Assembly (NCBI GenBank): GCA_049698775.1
Contig: JBAVYM010000016.1
Coordinates: forward strand, 54,468 to 118,467
Length of the DNA: 64,000 nucleotides
Source: REEB76 sp049698775
GTDB taxonomy: Bacteria > Pseudomonadota > Gammaproteobacteria > Natronospirales > REEB76
Direction: 5' to 3'
The notes under the pieces: generated by a model
Database searches by the model: none
Seen by the model: only the letters and a program-made list of their open reading frames with translations
Told to the model about the DNA's origin: nothing
In this document: piece by piece, positions 1-7,587 of the stretch
Position numbering within the stretch: position 1 is the stretch's first letter
How the letters are laid out: each line of letters begins with the position of its first letter
Position numbers and translations under genes: made by a program

Positions 1-890
1 TGTACGTTTCCGGTATAGCAATAGCGAATACCGTTCCGGACGGCGATATTCCGCCCGCGGGTGAGGGTTGCAGCCGGCGTTGGCGGCTTGTCCTGCATTT
101 TCCAGTCGGGATGAAAGGCCGTGAAGTGCAGCGGCACGTCCGGTCCCAGATTCTCCAGAATCCATTGCGTGAGTTCCTGGATTTCCTTTTCAGAATCATT
201 CTCACCGGGTATCAACAGCGTGGTGATCTCGAACCAGACTTGTGTCTCGTGCTTCAGAAACATGAGCGTATCCAGCACCGGCTGCAAATGACCGCCGCAG
301 ATTTTGTGATAGAAATCCTCCGTGAAGGCCTTCAGGTCAACATTCGCGGCATCCATGTGACTGTAAAGCTCGAGGCGCGGCTCCGCACACATGTAGCCGG
401 CGGTCACCGCGATGGATTTGATTCCCAGCTCATGGCCGGCATCCGCCACGTCCATGGCATATTCCATGAACACTGCGGGATCGTTATAGGTATATGCCAG
501 GTTGGCACAACCGAGCTGGTGTGCGGTCATGGCAAGAGTTTCCGGCATGGCAAGATTCGCGAGCGTATCCATTTCCCTGGATTTTGACATGTCCCAGTTC
601 TGGCAGAACTTGCAGGCCAGATTACAGCCGGCGGTTCCGAATGACAGCACCGAGGTGCCCGGCAAAAAATGATTCAGGGGTTTCTTTTCCACCGGGTCAA
701 CACAGAAACCGCTGGAGCGGCCGTAACTGAACAGCTTGATCCGGTCCTGCTCGCGGCCGCGCACGAAACACAGACCGCGCTGGCCCTCATGCAGTTTGCA
801 GGCGCGCGGACAGACATCACACTGGATTCGGCCATCATCCAGGCGGTGCCAGTAGCGGGTCGGTATCACCGTTTGTAAAGCCATGCTCAT
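1..890 (-). CDS. amrS: AmmeMemoRadiSam system radical SAM enzyme (partial)
   Basis: Reading the minus strand from the ATG at 890 gives an open frame that runs off the left edge, about 296 codons. The translation has an N-terminal cysteine pattern (CDVCPRAC) and then the radical SAM CxxxCxxC motif as CNLACKFC near residue 95, followed by QNWDMSKSRE, which is typical of the AmrS family. The [4Fe-4S]/SAM enzyme always accompanies MEMO- and AMMECR1-like proteins. Both lie divergently only 18 bp away, so the three form a complete set. An internal ATG at 884 is an alternative start. The biochemical reaction of the family is not settled. Confidence 0.93.
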   Translation of the reverse strand, partial: MSMALQTVIPTRYWHRLDDGRIQCDVCPRACKLHEGQRGLCFVRGREQDRIKLFSYGRSSGFCVDPVEKKPLNHFLPGTSVLSFGTAGCNLACKFCQNWDMSKSREMDTLANLAMPETLAMTAHQLGCANLAYTYNDPAVFMEYAMDVADAGHELGIKSIAVTAGYMCAEPRLELYSHMDAANVDLKAFTEDFYHKICGGHLQPVLDTLMFLKHETQVWFEITTLLIPGENDSEKEIQELTQWILENLGPDVPLHFTAFHPDWKMQDKPPTPAATLTRGRNIAVRNGIRYCYTGNV

Positions 891-908
891 CTGCGTAGGT
901 TCCGTACT

Positions 909-1718
909 ATGATTCAGTATATGACCACCGGAGCGAATGTGCGGCCCGCCGCGGTGGCGGGCCTGTTCTACCCGGATGACGCCGCCGAACTGCGCGCCAT
1001 GCTGCAACGGCTGCTGGCCGAAAATCCGGCGCAAGGGCCGTTTCCAAAGGTTCTGATTGCGCCGCACGCAGGCTATATCTACTCCGGTCCCATCGCCGCA
1101 CGCGCCTATAACTGCCTGGTCCCGCAAGCAACCGCCATCCGGCGGGTGGTGCTGTTGGGCCCTGCTCACCGGGTGGCGGTACGCGGCCTGGCCTTACCCA
1201 CGGTGGAGGCTTTCCGCACGCCCCTGGGCGAGGTACCGCTGGACCAAGCAGCGATAGCCCGCATAGACAACCTGCCGCAAGTGGAGCGTTCGGACTCCGC
1301 GCACGCGCTCGAGCACAGTCTGGAAGTGCACCTGCCCTTCCTACAAACGTTACTGGGTCGGTTCGAGCTGGTGCCGATGGTGGTGGGTTGGGCAGCACCG
1401 GACGAAGTTTCCCAGGTCATGGAAATGCTTTGGGGCGGAAGTGAAACGTTGATCGTAATAAGCTCCGATCTGAGTCACTATCATCTCTATGACGTAGCCC
1501 GGGAATTGGATGAGAGAACGGCACGGCAAATCGAAGCCCGGCACATACCCATCGAAGACCGGCAGGCCTGCGGTGCTTATCCCATCAACGGTTTGCTGGC
1601 AGTGGCGCGTTCACGCAATCTGCATATCGCGCGTCTCGATCTGCGCAATTCCGGCGATACGGCCGGTGACCGCAAGCGCGTCGTAGGCTACGGGGCATGG
1701 GCTTGCCATGACGCTTGA
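909..1718 (+). CDS. amrB: AmmeMemoRadiSam system protein B (MEMO1 family)
   Basis: The 269-residue protein begins close to the family signature VRPAAVAGLFYPDD and continues with APHAGYIYSGPIAARAY, which matches the MEMO1/AmrB fold related to extradiol dioxygenases. The conserved His-rich positions (PHAGY, LGPAHR, SLEVHLPFLQ, SSDLSHY) are present. The ATG at 909 is used; the in-frame ATG at 921 lies nearer the conserved start and is a fair alternative. It overlaps amrA by 11 bp and is divergent from amrS. In human MEMO1 these residues bind metal; the bacterial role is unknown. Confidence 0.95.
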   Translation: MIQYMTTGANVRPAAVAGLFYPDDAAELRAMLQRLLAENPAQGPFPKVLIAPHAGYIYSGPIAARAYNCLVPQATAIRRVVLLGPAHRVAVRGLALPTVEAFRTPLGEVPLDQAAIARIDNLPQVERSDSAHALEHSLEVHLPFLQTLLGRFELVPMVVGWAAPDEVSQVMEMLWGGSETLIVISSDLSHYHLYDVARELDERTARQIEARHIPIEDRQACGAYPINGLLAVARSRNLHIARLDLRNSGDTAGDRKRVVGYGAWACHDA

Positions 1719-2277
1719 TGCCCACGCGCGCACTACCCTGCTCGCCGCAGCGCTCCACGCCATCAAACAGGCGCTGAACAAAGACGAGCCGGCCTTCGTC
1801 AGCGAAAACCCCGATCCGGTGCTGCGCGAGCGGCACGCCAGCTTCGTCACCTTGAAACGCCACCATGCCTTGCGCGGATGTATCGGCACCCTGCAAGCCT
1901 GGCGTCCGTTGCTGGATGATGTCATTCACAATGCCCGTGCAGCGGCTTTTCAGGATCCGCGTTTCCCGCCGCTGGTGGCAGCCGAGTTGGAAAACCTGGG
2001 TATTGAAATTTCAGTGCTCTCCACCGCCGAACTCATCCGCGCCGGTAATCGCGCCGCGCTGCTGCGATCACTGAGACCGGGCGCGGATGGATTGATCGTG
2101 CGGGACGGCACACGACAAGCCACGTTCCTGCCCGCTGTCTGGGAATCGCTGCCGGAACCGGATCAGTTCTGCGATCAGTTGATGCGCAAAGCCGGGCTGG
2201 GTACGGCGCACTGGTCGTCGGCGTTGAAATTTTTCCGTTATCATACTTGTAGTTTCAGCAATGAGGAGCCGACATGA
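1708..2277 (+). CDS. amrA: AmmeMemoRadiSam system protein A (AMMECR1 domain)
   Basis: The 189-residue AMMECR1-domain protein contains the family core LRGCIGTLQAWRPLLDDV at about residues 52-69 and the later EISVLS and GADGLIVRDG segments. Its length is normal for a single-domain AmrA. The start overlaps the end of amrB by 11 bp and its stop overlaps the next lipoprotein start by 4 bp, so the three are probably translated from one transcript. AMMECR1 domains are ancient and conserved to humans but have no assigned reaction; the function here rests on family and context only. Confidence 0.95.
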   Translation: MTLDAHARTTLLAAALHAIKQALNKDEPAFVSENPDPVLRERHASFVTLKRHHALRGCIGTLQAWRPLLDDVIHNARAAAFQDPRFPPLVAAELENLGIEISVLSTAELIRAGNRAALLRSLRPGADGLIVRDGTRQATFLPAVWESLPEPDQFCDQLMRKAGLGTAHWSSALKFFRYHTCSFSNEEPT

Positions 2278-2543
2278 AAACCGCGCTGTACATAATTTTG
2301 TTTACCGGTTTGTTGCTCGGTCTCGGCGCCTGCGGATCATCAGACGGTTCCAAAAACCAGGCAGCCCAGGACGCACCGCCGCCGGTCAGCCATACGGTGT
2401 TTGCACCCTACATCCGGGAAATCGACAAGGCGAAACAAGTGCAAAACACCGTGAATGCCCAGAAACAGGCCTTGGACCGCGCGATCCAGGCACAGACCGG
2501 CACCAGCAGCACGCCTGCGCCTTCCGCGCAATCACAGGAGTAA
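2274..2543 (+). CDS. small lipoprotein coupled to amrA
   Basis: This 89-residue protein has a classic lipoprotein signal: MKTALYII followed by a hydrophobic run and the lipobox LGAC, with Cys at about residue 20. The mature part is short, hydrophilic and Gln/Ala-rich, with a likely helical segment (AKQVQNTVNAQKQALDRAIQ) and a Thr/Ser/Pro tail. The start overlaps the amrA stop in an ATGA arrangement, which suggests translational coupling. I do not recognise a family. The helical segment recalls small coiled-coil lipoproteins, but that is only resemblance. Confidence 0.75.
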   Translation: MKTALYIILFTGLLLGLGACGSSDGSKNQAAQDAPPPVSHTVFAPYIREIDKAKQVQNTVNAQKQALDRAIQAQTGTSSTPAPSAQSQE

Positions 2544-2622
2544 CGCGCCCAGCTTGCCTGCACAAGCAACCCAAGTGCCGCCTGCCGGCACGCTTTTGCG
2601 GATGTTCTGCGAATAGGGGCCG

Positions 2623-3309
2623 TTATTTAATGCGCCGTACGAACACGGTTTCACCTTGCCCCGGCAAGGTCAACAGATAACCAAAGGCAAGTTTCTTGAT
2701 GATTACCTGAGGGTGATCCAGTTCCACGTTTGTGAAATAGCCAGTGGCAATCTGCTGCCACACTTGCCCATTCTCCAACTTGAAGATGGTATCGCCGGTC
2801 CAACCGGTGAACATTCCTGCGATGCGGGTTTCGATGCGGCTGGGTGTCGCGGCTTCTTTGGTCGGCATGGTATCCGCACCGAAGTTCGCGGCAGCCGCCG
2901 GCGCCACAACCGGAGCCGCAGGCACCGGTGTACGCGCGGCCGCAACCTGTGGAGTTGTGGCACGCGAATTCAGATATTGGGTCAACCAAGCGTTGAACGC
3001 CTTGAGTTCGTCGGGCGACAGCGTATCAAGACCGGTCTGATGAAACTCCGTCACACTGATAAGGTTGCGCACGTCCAGCGACGCCGTCGAGGGCATCGTG
3101 GCCTCGCGCGAGCCAAGCTCTTGGGTCAGCCATGTATTCAATGCCTTGAGTTGATCCGGAGAAAGCGTGTTGAGGCCGGTCTGCTGGAATTGCGTCACCG
3201 TAATAAGATCCCGAACGTCCACTTGTGCAATCGCGGACGGCGCGGCCAGGGCTGCTGCCCATGACAACACGCACACCAAACCGAAGACCCAAACTGTTGT
3301 GCTGCGCAT
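2623..3309 (-). CDS. exported protein with two ~40-residue internal repeats
   Basis: Starting at the ATG at 3309 the product is 228 residues, with a signal peptide (MRSTTVWVFGLVCVLSWAAA, cleavage near AIA-QV). The mature N-terminus holds two close repeats of about 45 residues: VRDLITVTQFQQTGLNTLSP and VRNLISVTEFHQTGLDTLSP, each followed by a LKALN/LKAFN-WLTQ helix. After an Ala/Pro linker the C-terminal ~80 residues (FTGWTGDTIFKLENGQVWQQ) look like a small beta domain. An upstream in-frame start at 3372 would intrude on the neighbouring gene and lacks a signal peptide. I do not know a function; secretion to the periplasm or outer membrane is inferred. Confidence 0.75.
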   Translation of the reverse strand: MRSTTVWVFGLVCVLSWAAALAAPSAIAQVDVRDLITVTQFQQTGLNTLSPDQLKALNTWLTQELGSREATMPSTASLDVRNLISVTEFHQTGLDTLSPDELKAFNAWLTQYLNSRATTPQVAAARTPVPAAPVVAPAAAANFGADTMPTKEAATPSRIETRIAGMFTGWTGDTIFKLENGQVWQQIATGYFTNVELDHPQVIIKKLAFGYLLTLPGQGETVFVRRIK

Positions 3310-3322
3310 GTTTTGAAACCTC

Positions 3323-4270
3323 TCACCAGGGTAAGTGATCCATATCCACGTTGCCGCCGGTGAGGATAACACCGACCCGGTGGCTCTTCACCTCCACCAA
3401 CCCGTCCCGCAGCGCCGCCACCACCACGGCAGAGGACGGTTCAATGATGATTTTCATGCGCTCCCAGACATAGCGCGTGGCGCTGACGATGGATGCTTCG
3501 GAAACACGCACAATTTCGTCCACTTCGCTGCGGATTACGGCGAAAGTCAGCGGACCGATAGTGGCGCGGAGACCGTCTGCAATCGTGTCGGGATGCGCCA
3601 GCGCTTCGATACGACCGGCCTGGAGTGAACGCCAGGCATCATCCGCGCCCAGGGGTTCCACGCCGATGATGCGGCAATCGGAGCGCAGTCCGCGAGTCGC
3701 GACCGCGGTGCCGGAGAGCAGGCCACCACCGCCCACCGGCGCCAGGATTATCTCCAGCCCCTGCACTTCGGCGTGCAGTTCCAGCGCTGCCGTACCCTGC
3801 CCCGCCATGACCGTATGATCGTTGTACGGATGCACCACCGTGGCACCGGTTTCTGCAACATATTTCTCCAACGCCGCTTCACGCCCGGCCTGGGTGGATT
3901 CGCAATAAATAATCCTGGCGCCGTACTCGGCCACCGCACGCTGCTTGAAAGCACTGGCGTTCTCCGGCATCACCACGCAGGCTGTCACGCCGCGGCGTTT
4001 GGCTGCCAGCGCCAGAGCAGCGCCGTGATTACCGGAAGAATGGGTTGCGACACCGTGCGTGAGCGCCGGCTCAGGCAAAGAAAATACCGCATTGCTGGCG
4101 CCGCGTATCTTGAAGGCCCCCATCTCCTGGAAGTTTTCACATTTGAAAAAGATTTGCGCCTGCAAGTCCTGGTCCAGGCGCGCACAACGCAGGATCGGCG
4201 TGCGCCGAATATACGGCGCGATGCGTACCGCTGCCGCATGGATGTCGTCCAACGTCAGCCTGTCGTCCAC
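3323..4270 (-). CDS. threonine/serine dehydratase family PLP enzyme
   Basis: This 315-residue fold-type II PLP enzyme carries the PLP-lysine motif GAFKIRGASNA near residues 51-61, preceded by KCENFQEM, and the glycine-rich phosphate loop VGGGGLLSGTA near residues 177-187. The length fits a catalytic-domain-only enzyme without the C-terminal ACT domain of biosynthetic IlvA. It therefore fits a catabolic threonine dehydratase or a serine racemase/dehydratase. The exact substrate cannot be read from the sequence. It is followed on the same strand by the repeat-containing exported protein. Confidence 0.88.
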   Translation of the reverse strand: MDDRLTLDDIHAAAVRIAPYIRRTPILRCARLDQDLQAQIFFKCENFQEMGAFKIRGASNAVFSLPEPALTHGVATHSSGNHGAALALAAKRRGVTACVVMPENASAFKQRAVAEYGARIIYCESTQAGREAALEKYVAETGATVVHPYNDHTVMAGQGTAALELHAEVQGLEIILAPVGGGGLLSGTAVATRGLRSDCRIIGVEPLGADDAWRSLQAGRIEALAHPDTIADGLRATIGPLTFAVIRSEVDEIVRVSEASIVSATRYVWERMKIIIEPSSAVVVAALRDGLVEVKSHRVGVILTGGNVDMDHLPW

Positions 4271-4279
4271 GAAGCAAGC

Positions 4280-4840
4280 CTATGCAGAAAGAAATTCGGC
4301 ACGAAACAGGTGTTCACGGTAATACTTGAGCTCGTCCACGGAATCGCGGATATCGTTAAGCGCCAGATGCGTGGATTCCTTGATGAATCCGCCCGCCACA
4401 CCCGGCGCCCAACGTTTCGCAAGTTCCTTGAGTGTACTGACATCCAGATTGCGGTAGTGAAAGAATTTTTCCAGCTCCGGCATGTAACGCGCGAGAAAAC
4501 GGCGATCCTGACAAATACTGTTGCCACACATGGGTGAGCTGTTGGCTGGCAGATGCTGGCGCAGAAACGCCAGCGTCGCCCGTTCCGCCTCGGCCTCTTT
4601 GACGCGGCTTGCCCGTACGCGTTGAGTCAACCCGGATTGACCATGCTGGCGCGTACACCATTCGCCCATGGCTGTCAGCACGGGAGCTGATTGGTACACA
4701 GCCATGACCGGCCCTTCGGCAAGGATATTGAGTTGCTTGTCCGTCACCAGTGTCGCGATTTCAAGGATACGATCCGTGTCGGGATTGAGTCCGGTCATTT
4801 CCAGGTCAAGCCAGATGAGGTTTTCCGCATGCAATGGCAT
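4280..4840 (-). CDS. orn: oligoribonuclease
   Basis: The 186-residue protein has the Orn start NLIWLDLEMTGLNPDTDRIL with the Asp/Glu of the first exonuclease motif, and the C-terminal HLALNDIRDSVDELKYYR with the His and Asp of the DEDDh active site. The length equals that of characterised Orn. The enzyme degrades di- to pentaribonucleotides, including pGpG, to mononucleotides in the cytoplasm. It sits 10 bp upstream of the PLP dehydratase gene and is divergent from the Ste24-like protease gene. Confidence 0.97.
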   Translation of the reverse strand: MPLHAENLIWLDLEMTGLNPDTDRILEIATLVTDKQLNILAEGPVMAVYQSAPVLTAMGEWCTRQHGQSGLTQRVRASRVKEAEAERATLAFLRQHLPANSSPMCGNSICQDRRFLARYMPELEKFFHYRNLDVSTLKELAKRWAPGVAGGFIKESTHLALNDIRDSVDELKYYREHLFRAEFLSA

Positions 4841-4949
4841 GGCACGTCCTTCGGGATTGGAGTAAAGCCAAGTCTAAACCCAAGCACCCATTCTGCCCAT
4901 CCCGTCGGACTTCGCTTAGAATACGTGTTCCTGGATTTTTCATTTTGAC

Positions 4950-6212
4950 ATGAACCTCCTTACCGTCGTTTTCATCCTCGCGCTGGCGGTCTCGGCTTCG
5001 ATCCGTGGCTGGTTGACTGGCCGCCAGATCCTGTATGTGCACCGGCACCGTGGCGCGGTGCCGGAAGCGTTCAGTTCCAGCATTGACCTGCCGGCTCATC
5101 GGAAAGCAGCGGATTATGCTGTCGCCAAGAGCCGTTTCAGTCTCATCGGCTCGGCCCTCGATTTGGCGCTGGCGCTGCTCTGGACCATCGGTGGTGGGCT
5201 GGCACTGCTGGATACCGCCTGGCGTCACACAGGCTTGAACCTTCTCACCACCGGCGTGCTGGTGATTGGCAGCTATGCCTTGATCAACGCACTGATTGGA
5301 CTGCCCGCCGGCATGTATTCCACGTTCGGCATCGAAGCGCGCTTCGGCTTCAACCGCACCCGTCTCAGTACCTATTTCCTGGATATGCTGAAGATGGCAT
5401 TGCTGGCGGTCATTCTGGGAGTTCCGCTTCTGTATGCGGCGCTGTGGCTGATGGCGCGCTCCGGTCGGCTATGGTGGCTGTATGTCTGGATATTGTGGAT
5501 GGGTTTCAGCCTGATTATCACCTGGGCCTATCCGGTGCTCATCGCGCCCCTGTTCAACAAGTTCTCGCCGCTGGCGGATGCGGAACTGAAACAACGTATT
5601 GAATCCTTGCTCGCACGTTGTGGCTTCACCAGCCGCGGCGTCTTCGTCATGGACGGCTCCGCCCGCTCCGCCCATGGCAATGCCTACTTCACCGGTTTTG
5701 GGCGCTACAAGCGTATCGTGTTTTTCGACACACTCATCAATAAATTGGCGCCGGAAGAAATCGAAGCGGTGCTGGCCCATGAGCTGGGTCATTTCCGCCT
5801 GAAACACGTGATGCAACGCTTGCTGCTCAGCGCCTTGCTCAGTCTCGCCGGCCTGGCAATCCTCGGCTGGCTGGCCGCCAGCCCATGGTTCTATCAGGGT
5901 CTCGGCGTGCCGCAGGCATCCGCTTACATGGCACTGATCTTATTCACGTTGCTCATGCCGCCCTTCCTGCTCCTGCTGGAGCCAATAAGTTCAGCCTGGT
6001 CGCGGCGTCATGAATTTCAGGCGGATGCCTACGCCAGTCGCCACACGGATGCCCGCGCATTGATCCACGCGCTGGTGAAACTCTACCGTGACAACGCCAC
6101 CACGCTGACACCCGATCCGCTGCATTCGGCTTTCCACGACTCGCATCCACCCGCCTTGGCGCGTATCACCCGCCTCCAGGCGCTTGCCGGCGTCCTCCAT
6201 CCGCCTCACTGA
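4950..6212 (+). CDS. M48 family integral membrane metallopeptidase (Ste24-like)
   Basis: The 420-residue polytopic membrane protein has an N-terminal transmembrane segment, several hydrophobic segments and the zinc motif HELGH (VLAHELGHFRLKH, near residues 275-287). A later EFQADAYA supplies the third ligand Glu. The N-terminal domain (FTHR-like GIEARFGFNRT and FSPLADAELKQRIESL) matches the CAAX prenyl protease 1/Ste24 family. Bacteria lack prenylated CAAX proteins, so a role in membrane protein quality control is likely but inferred. The start is the ATG at 4950, 110 bp from orn. Confidence 0.92.
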   Translation: MNLLTVVFILALAVSASIRGWLTGRQILYVHRHRGAVPEAFSSSIDLPAHRKAADYAVAKSRFSLIGSALDLALALLWTIGGGLALLDTAWRHTGLNLLTTGVLVIGSYALINALIGLPAGMYSTFGIEARFGFNRTRLSTYFLDMLKMALLAVILGVPLLYAALWLMARSGRLWWLYVWILWMGFSLIITWAYPVLIAPLFNKFSPLADAELKQRIESLLARCGFTSRGVFVMDGSARSAHGNAYFTGFGRYKRIVFFDTLINKLAPEEIEAVLAHELGHFRLKHVMQRLLLSALLSLAGLAILGWLAASPWFYQGLGVPQASAYMALILFTLLMPPFLLLLEPISSAWSRRHEFQADAYASRHTDARALIHALVKLYRDNATTLTPDPLHSAFHDSHPPALARITRLQALAGVLHPPH

Positions 6213-6282
6213 GTAAAGAATGCAACTTCGCGCAGCAATTTGATTCCGGCATTGCAGCCGGAGTGACGGGGACAATCGGCCC

Positions 6283-6627
6283 CTAGCCGGGCGGCCAAGT
6301 CATGACGCGGCCACCCAGCAGGTGCAAATGGATGTGGAACACGGTCTGACCGGCACCCTTGTTGCAATTCATCACCACGCGGTAACCCGATTCGGCAATA
6401 CCTTCCTGCTTCGCGATATCGCGTGCAGTCAGAACCAGATTGCCCATGAGTTGCGCATCATCCGGTGTGAGATCGTTAAGCGTACTGATGTGCTTGCGCG
6501 GCACCACCAGGACATGCACGGGCGCCTGCGGATTGATATCGCGGAACGCGATCAGATCGTCCGTTTCCATCAGCATGACGGGTTTGATCTCGCCGCGCAC
6601 CATCTTGCAGAACAGACAATCGTTCAC
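6283..6627 (-). CDS. HIT family (HINT-like) nucleotide-binding protein
   Basis: The 114-residue protein begins MNDCLFCKMVRGEI, typical of HINT proteins, and ends with the histidine triad in FHIHLHLLGGR. The length and the GAGQTVFHIHLH signature match bacterial HinT, a purine nucleoside phosphoramidase of the cytoplasm. The gene lies 9 bp downstream of recR on the same strand. Confidence 0.95.
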   Translation of the reverse strand: MNDCLFCKMVRGEIKPVMLMETDDLIAFRDINPQAPVHVLVVPRKHISTLNDLTPDDAQLMGNLVLTARDIAKQEGIAESGYRVVMNCNKGAGQTVFHIHLHLLGGRVMTWPPG

Positions 6628-6636
6628 AATCGCTCC

Positions 6637-7242
6637 TTATTGGACATCCCGCCGGCCGCTGAATGCATGCAATAGCGTGCCGCCGTCCACGAATTCCAGT
6701 TCGCCGCCGAGTGGCACGCCGTGTGCAATGCGTGTGACACGAATGCCGCGAGCACGCGCCAGCTCCGCCAGGTAATGAGCCGTAGCCTCGCCTTCGACCG
6801 TCGGATTGGTGGCGAGGATCAGTTCCATGATACCGCCTTCGGATATACGCGCTTCCAACTGCGGTATACCGAGCTGCTCCGGGCCAATGCCATCCAATGG
6901 TGAAAGATGGCCCATGAGCACGAAATACTTACCGCGGAATCCGGTTGCCGCATCGATCGCGTAAACATCGGCCGGCGTTTCCACTACACACAAGAGCGAC
7001 GCATCGCGCTTCATGGAAGCGCAAATCTCGCACAGTGCCTGGTCGGTGAGCATGCGGCAGCGTTCGCAGTGGCGGATGCCGTTCACGGCTTTTGCCAACG
7101 CCTGGGCAAGCGCGAGCGCGCCGTTACGGTTGCGCTCCAGAAGATGGAACGCCATACGTTGTGCCGATTTTGGACCCACGCCCGGCAGGCAGCGCAACGC
7201 ATCCATCATTTGCTGCAATAACGGCGTGTAGGCCATGGGCAA
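6637..7242 (-). CDS. recR: recombination mediator RecR
   Basis: The 201-residue protein shows the RecR order: an N-terminal helix-hairpin-helix (LPGVGPKSAQRMAFHLL), a four-Cys zinc finger (CERCRMLTDQALCEIC, residues ~57-72) and a Toprim domain (LCVVETPADVYAID onward), ending with HGVPLGGELEFVDGGTLLHA. It loads RecA on SSB-coated gapped DNA together with RecO. It abuts ybaB and lies downstream of dnaX, the standard dnaX-ybaB-recR cluster. Confidence 0.98.
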   Translation of the reverse strand: MPMAYTPLLQQMMDALRCLPGVGPKSAQRMAFHLLERNRNGALALAQALAKAVNGIRHCERCRMLTDQALCEICASMKRDASLLCVVETPADVYAIDAATGFRGKYFVLMGHLSPLDGIGPEQLGIPQLEARISEGGIMELILATNPTVEGEATAHYLAELARARGIRVTRIAHGVPLGGELEFVDGGTLLHAFSGRRDVQ

Positions 7243-7572
7243 TCAGAACGGCAGTTTCATGCCGCCGGGCAAAGGCATGCCCGCCGTCAACCCCGAAAAC
7301 CGCTCGCGCGTCACGGCCTCAACCTTGTTGACCGCATCGTTCACCGCCGCCGCGATGAGGTCTTCGAGCATCTCCTTGTCATCGCCGAGCAACTTGGGAT
7401 CAAGGCTGACGCGGCGCACTTCGTGCCGCCCGCTCATCACGATACTTACCATGCCGCCACCCGCTTGACCGGTGACCTCCAGGCGCGCCAGTTCCTGCTG
7501 GGCTTTCTGCATGTTTTCCTGCAACTGCTGGGCCTGCTTCATCAAACCACCCAATCCACCTTTCATTTTCAT
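7243..7572 (-). CDS. YbaB/EbfC nucleoid-associated protein
   Basis: The 109-residue protein starts MKMKGGLGGLMKQAQQLQEN and carries the conserved segment GGGMVSIVMSGRHEVRRVSL, then LEDLIAAAVNDAVNKVE. These are hallmarks of YbaB/EbfC small dimeric DNA-binding proteins. The gene lies between dnaX and recR, 15 bp after dnaX, and its stop is immediately followed by the recR start. Confidence 0.96.
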   Translation of the reverse strand: MKMKGGLGGLMKQAQQLQENMQKAQQELARLEVTGQAGGGMVSIVMSGRHEVRRVSLDPKLLGDDKEMLEDLIAAAVNDAVNKVEAVTRERFSGLTAGMPLPGGMKLPF

Positions 7573-7587
7573 CCACCTCTATATGTG

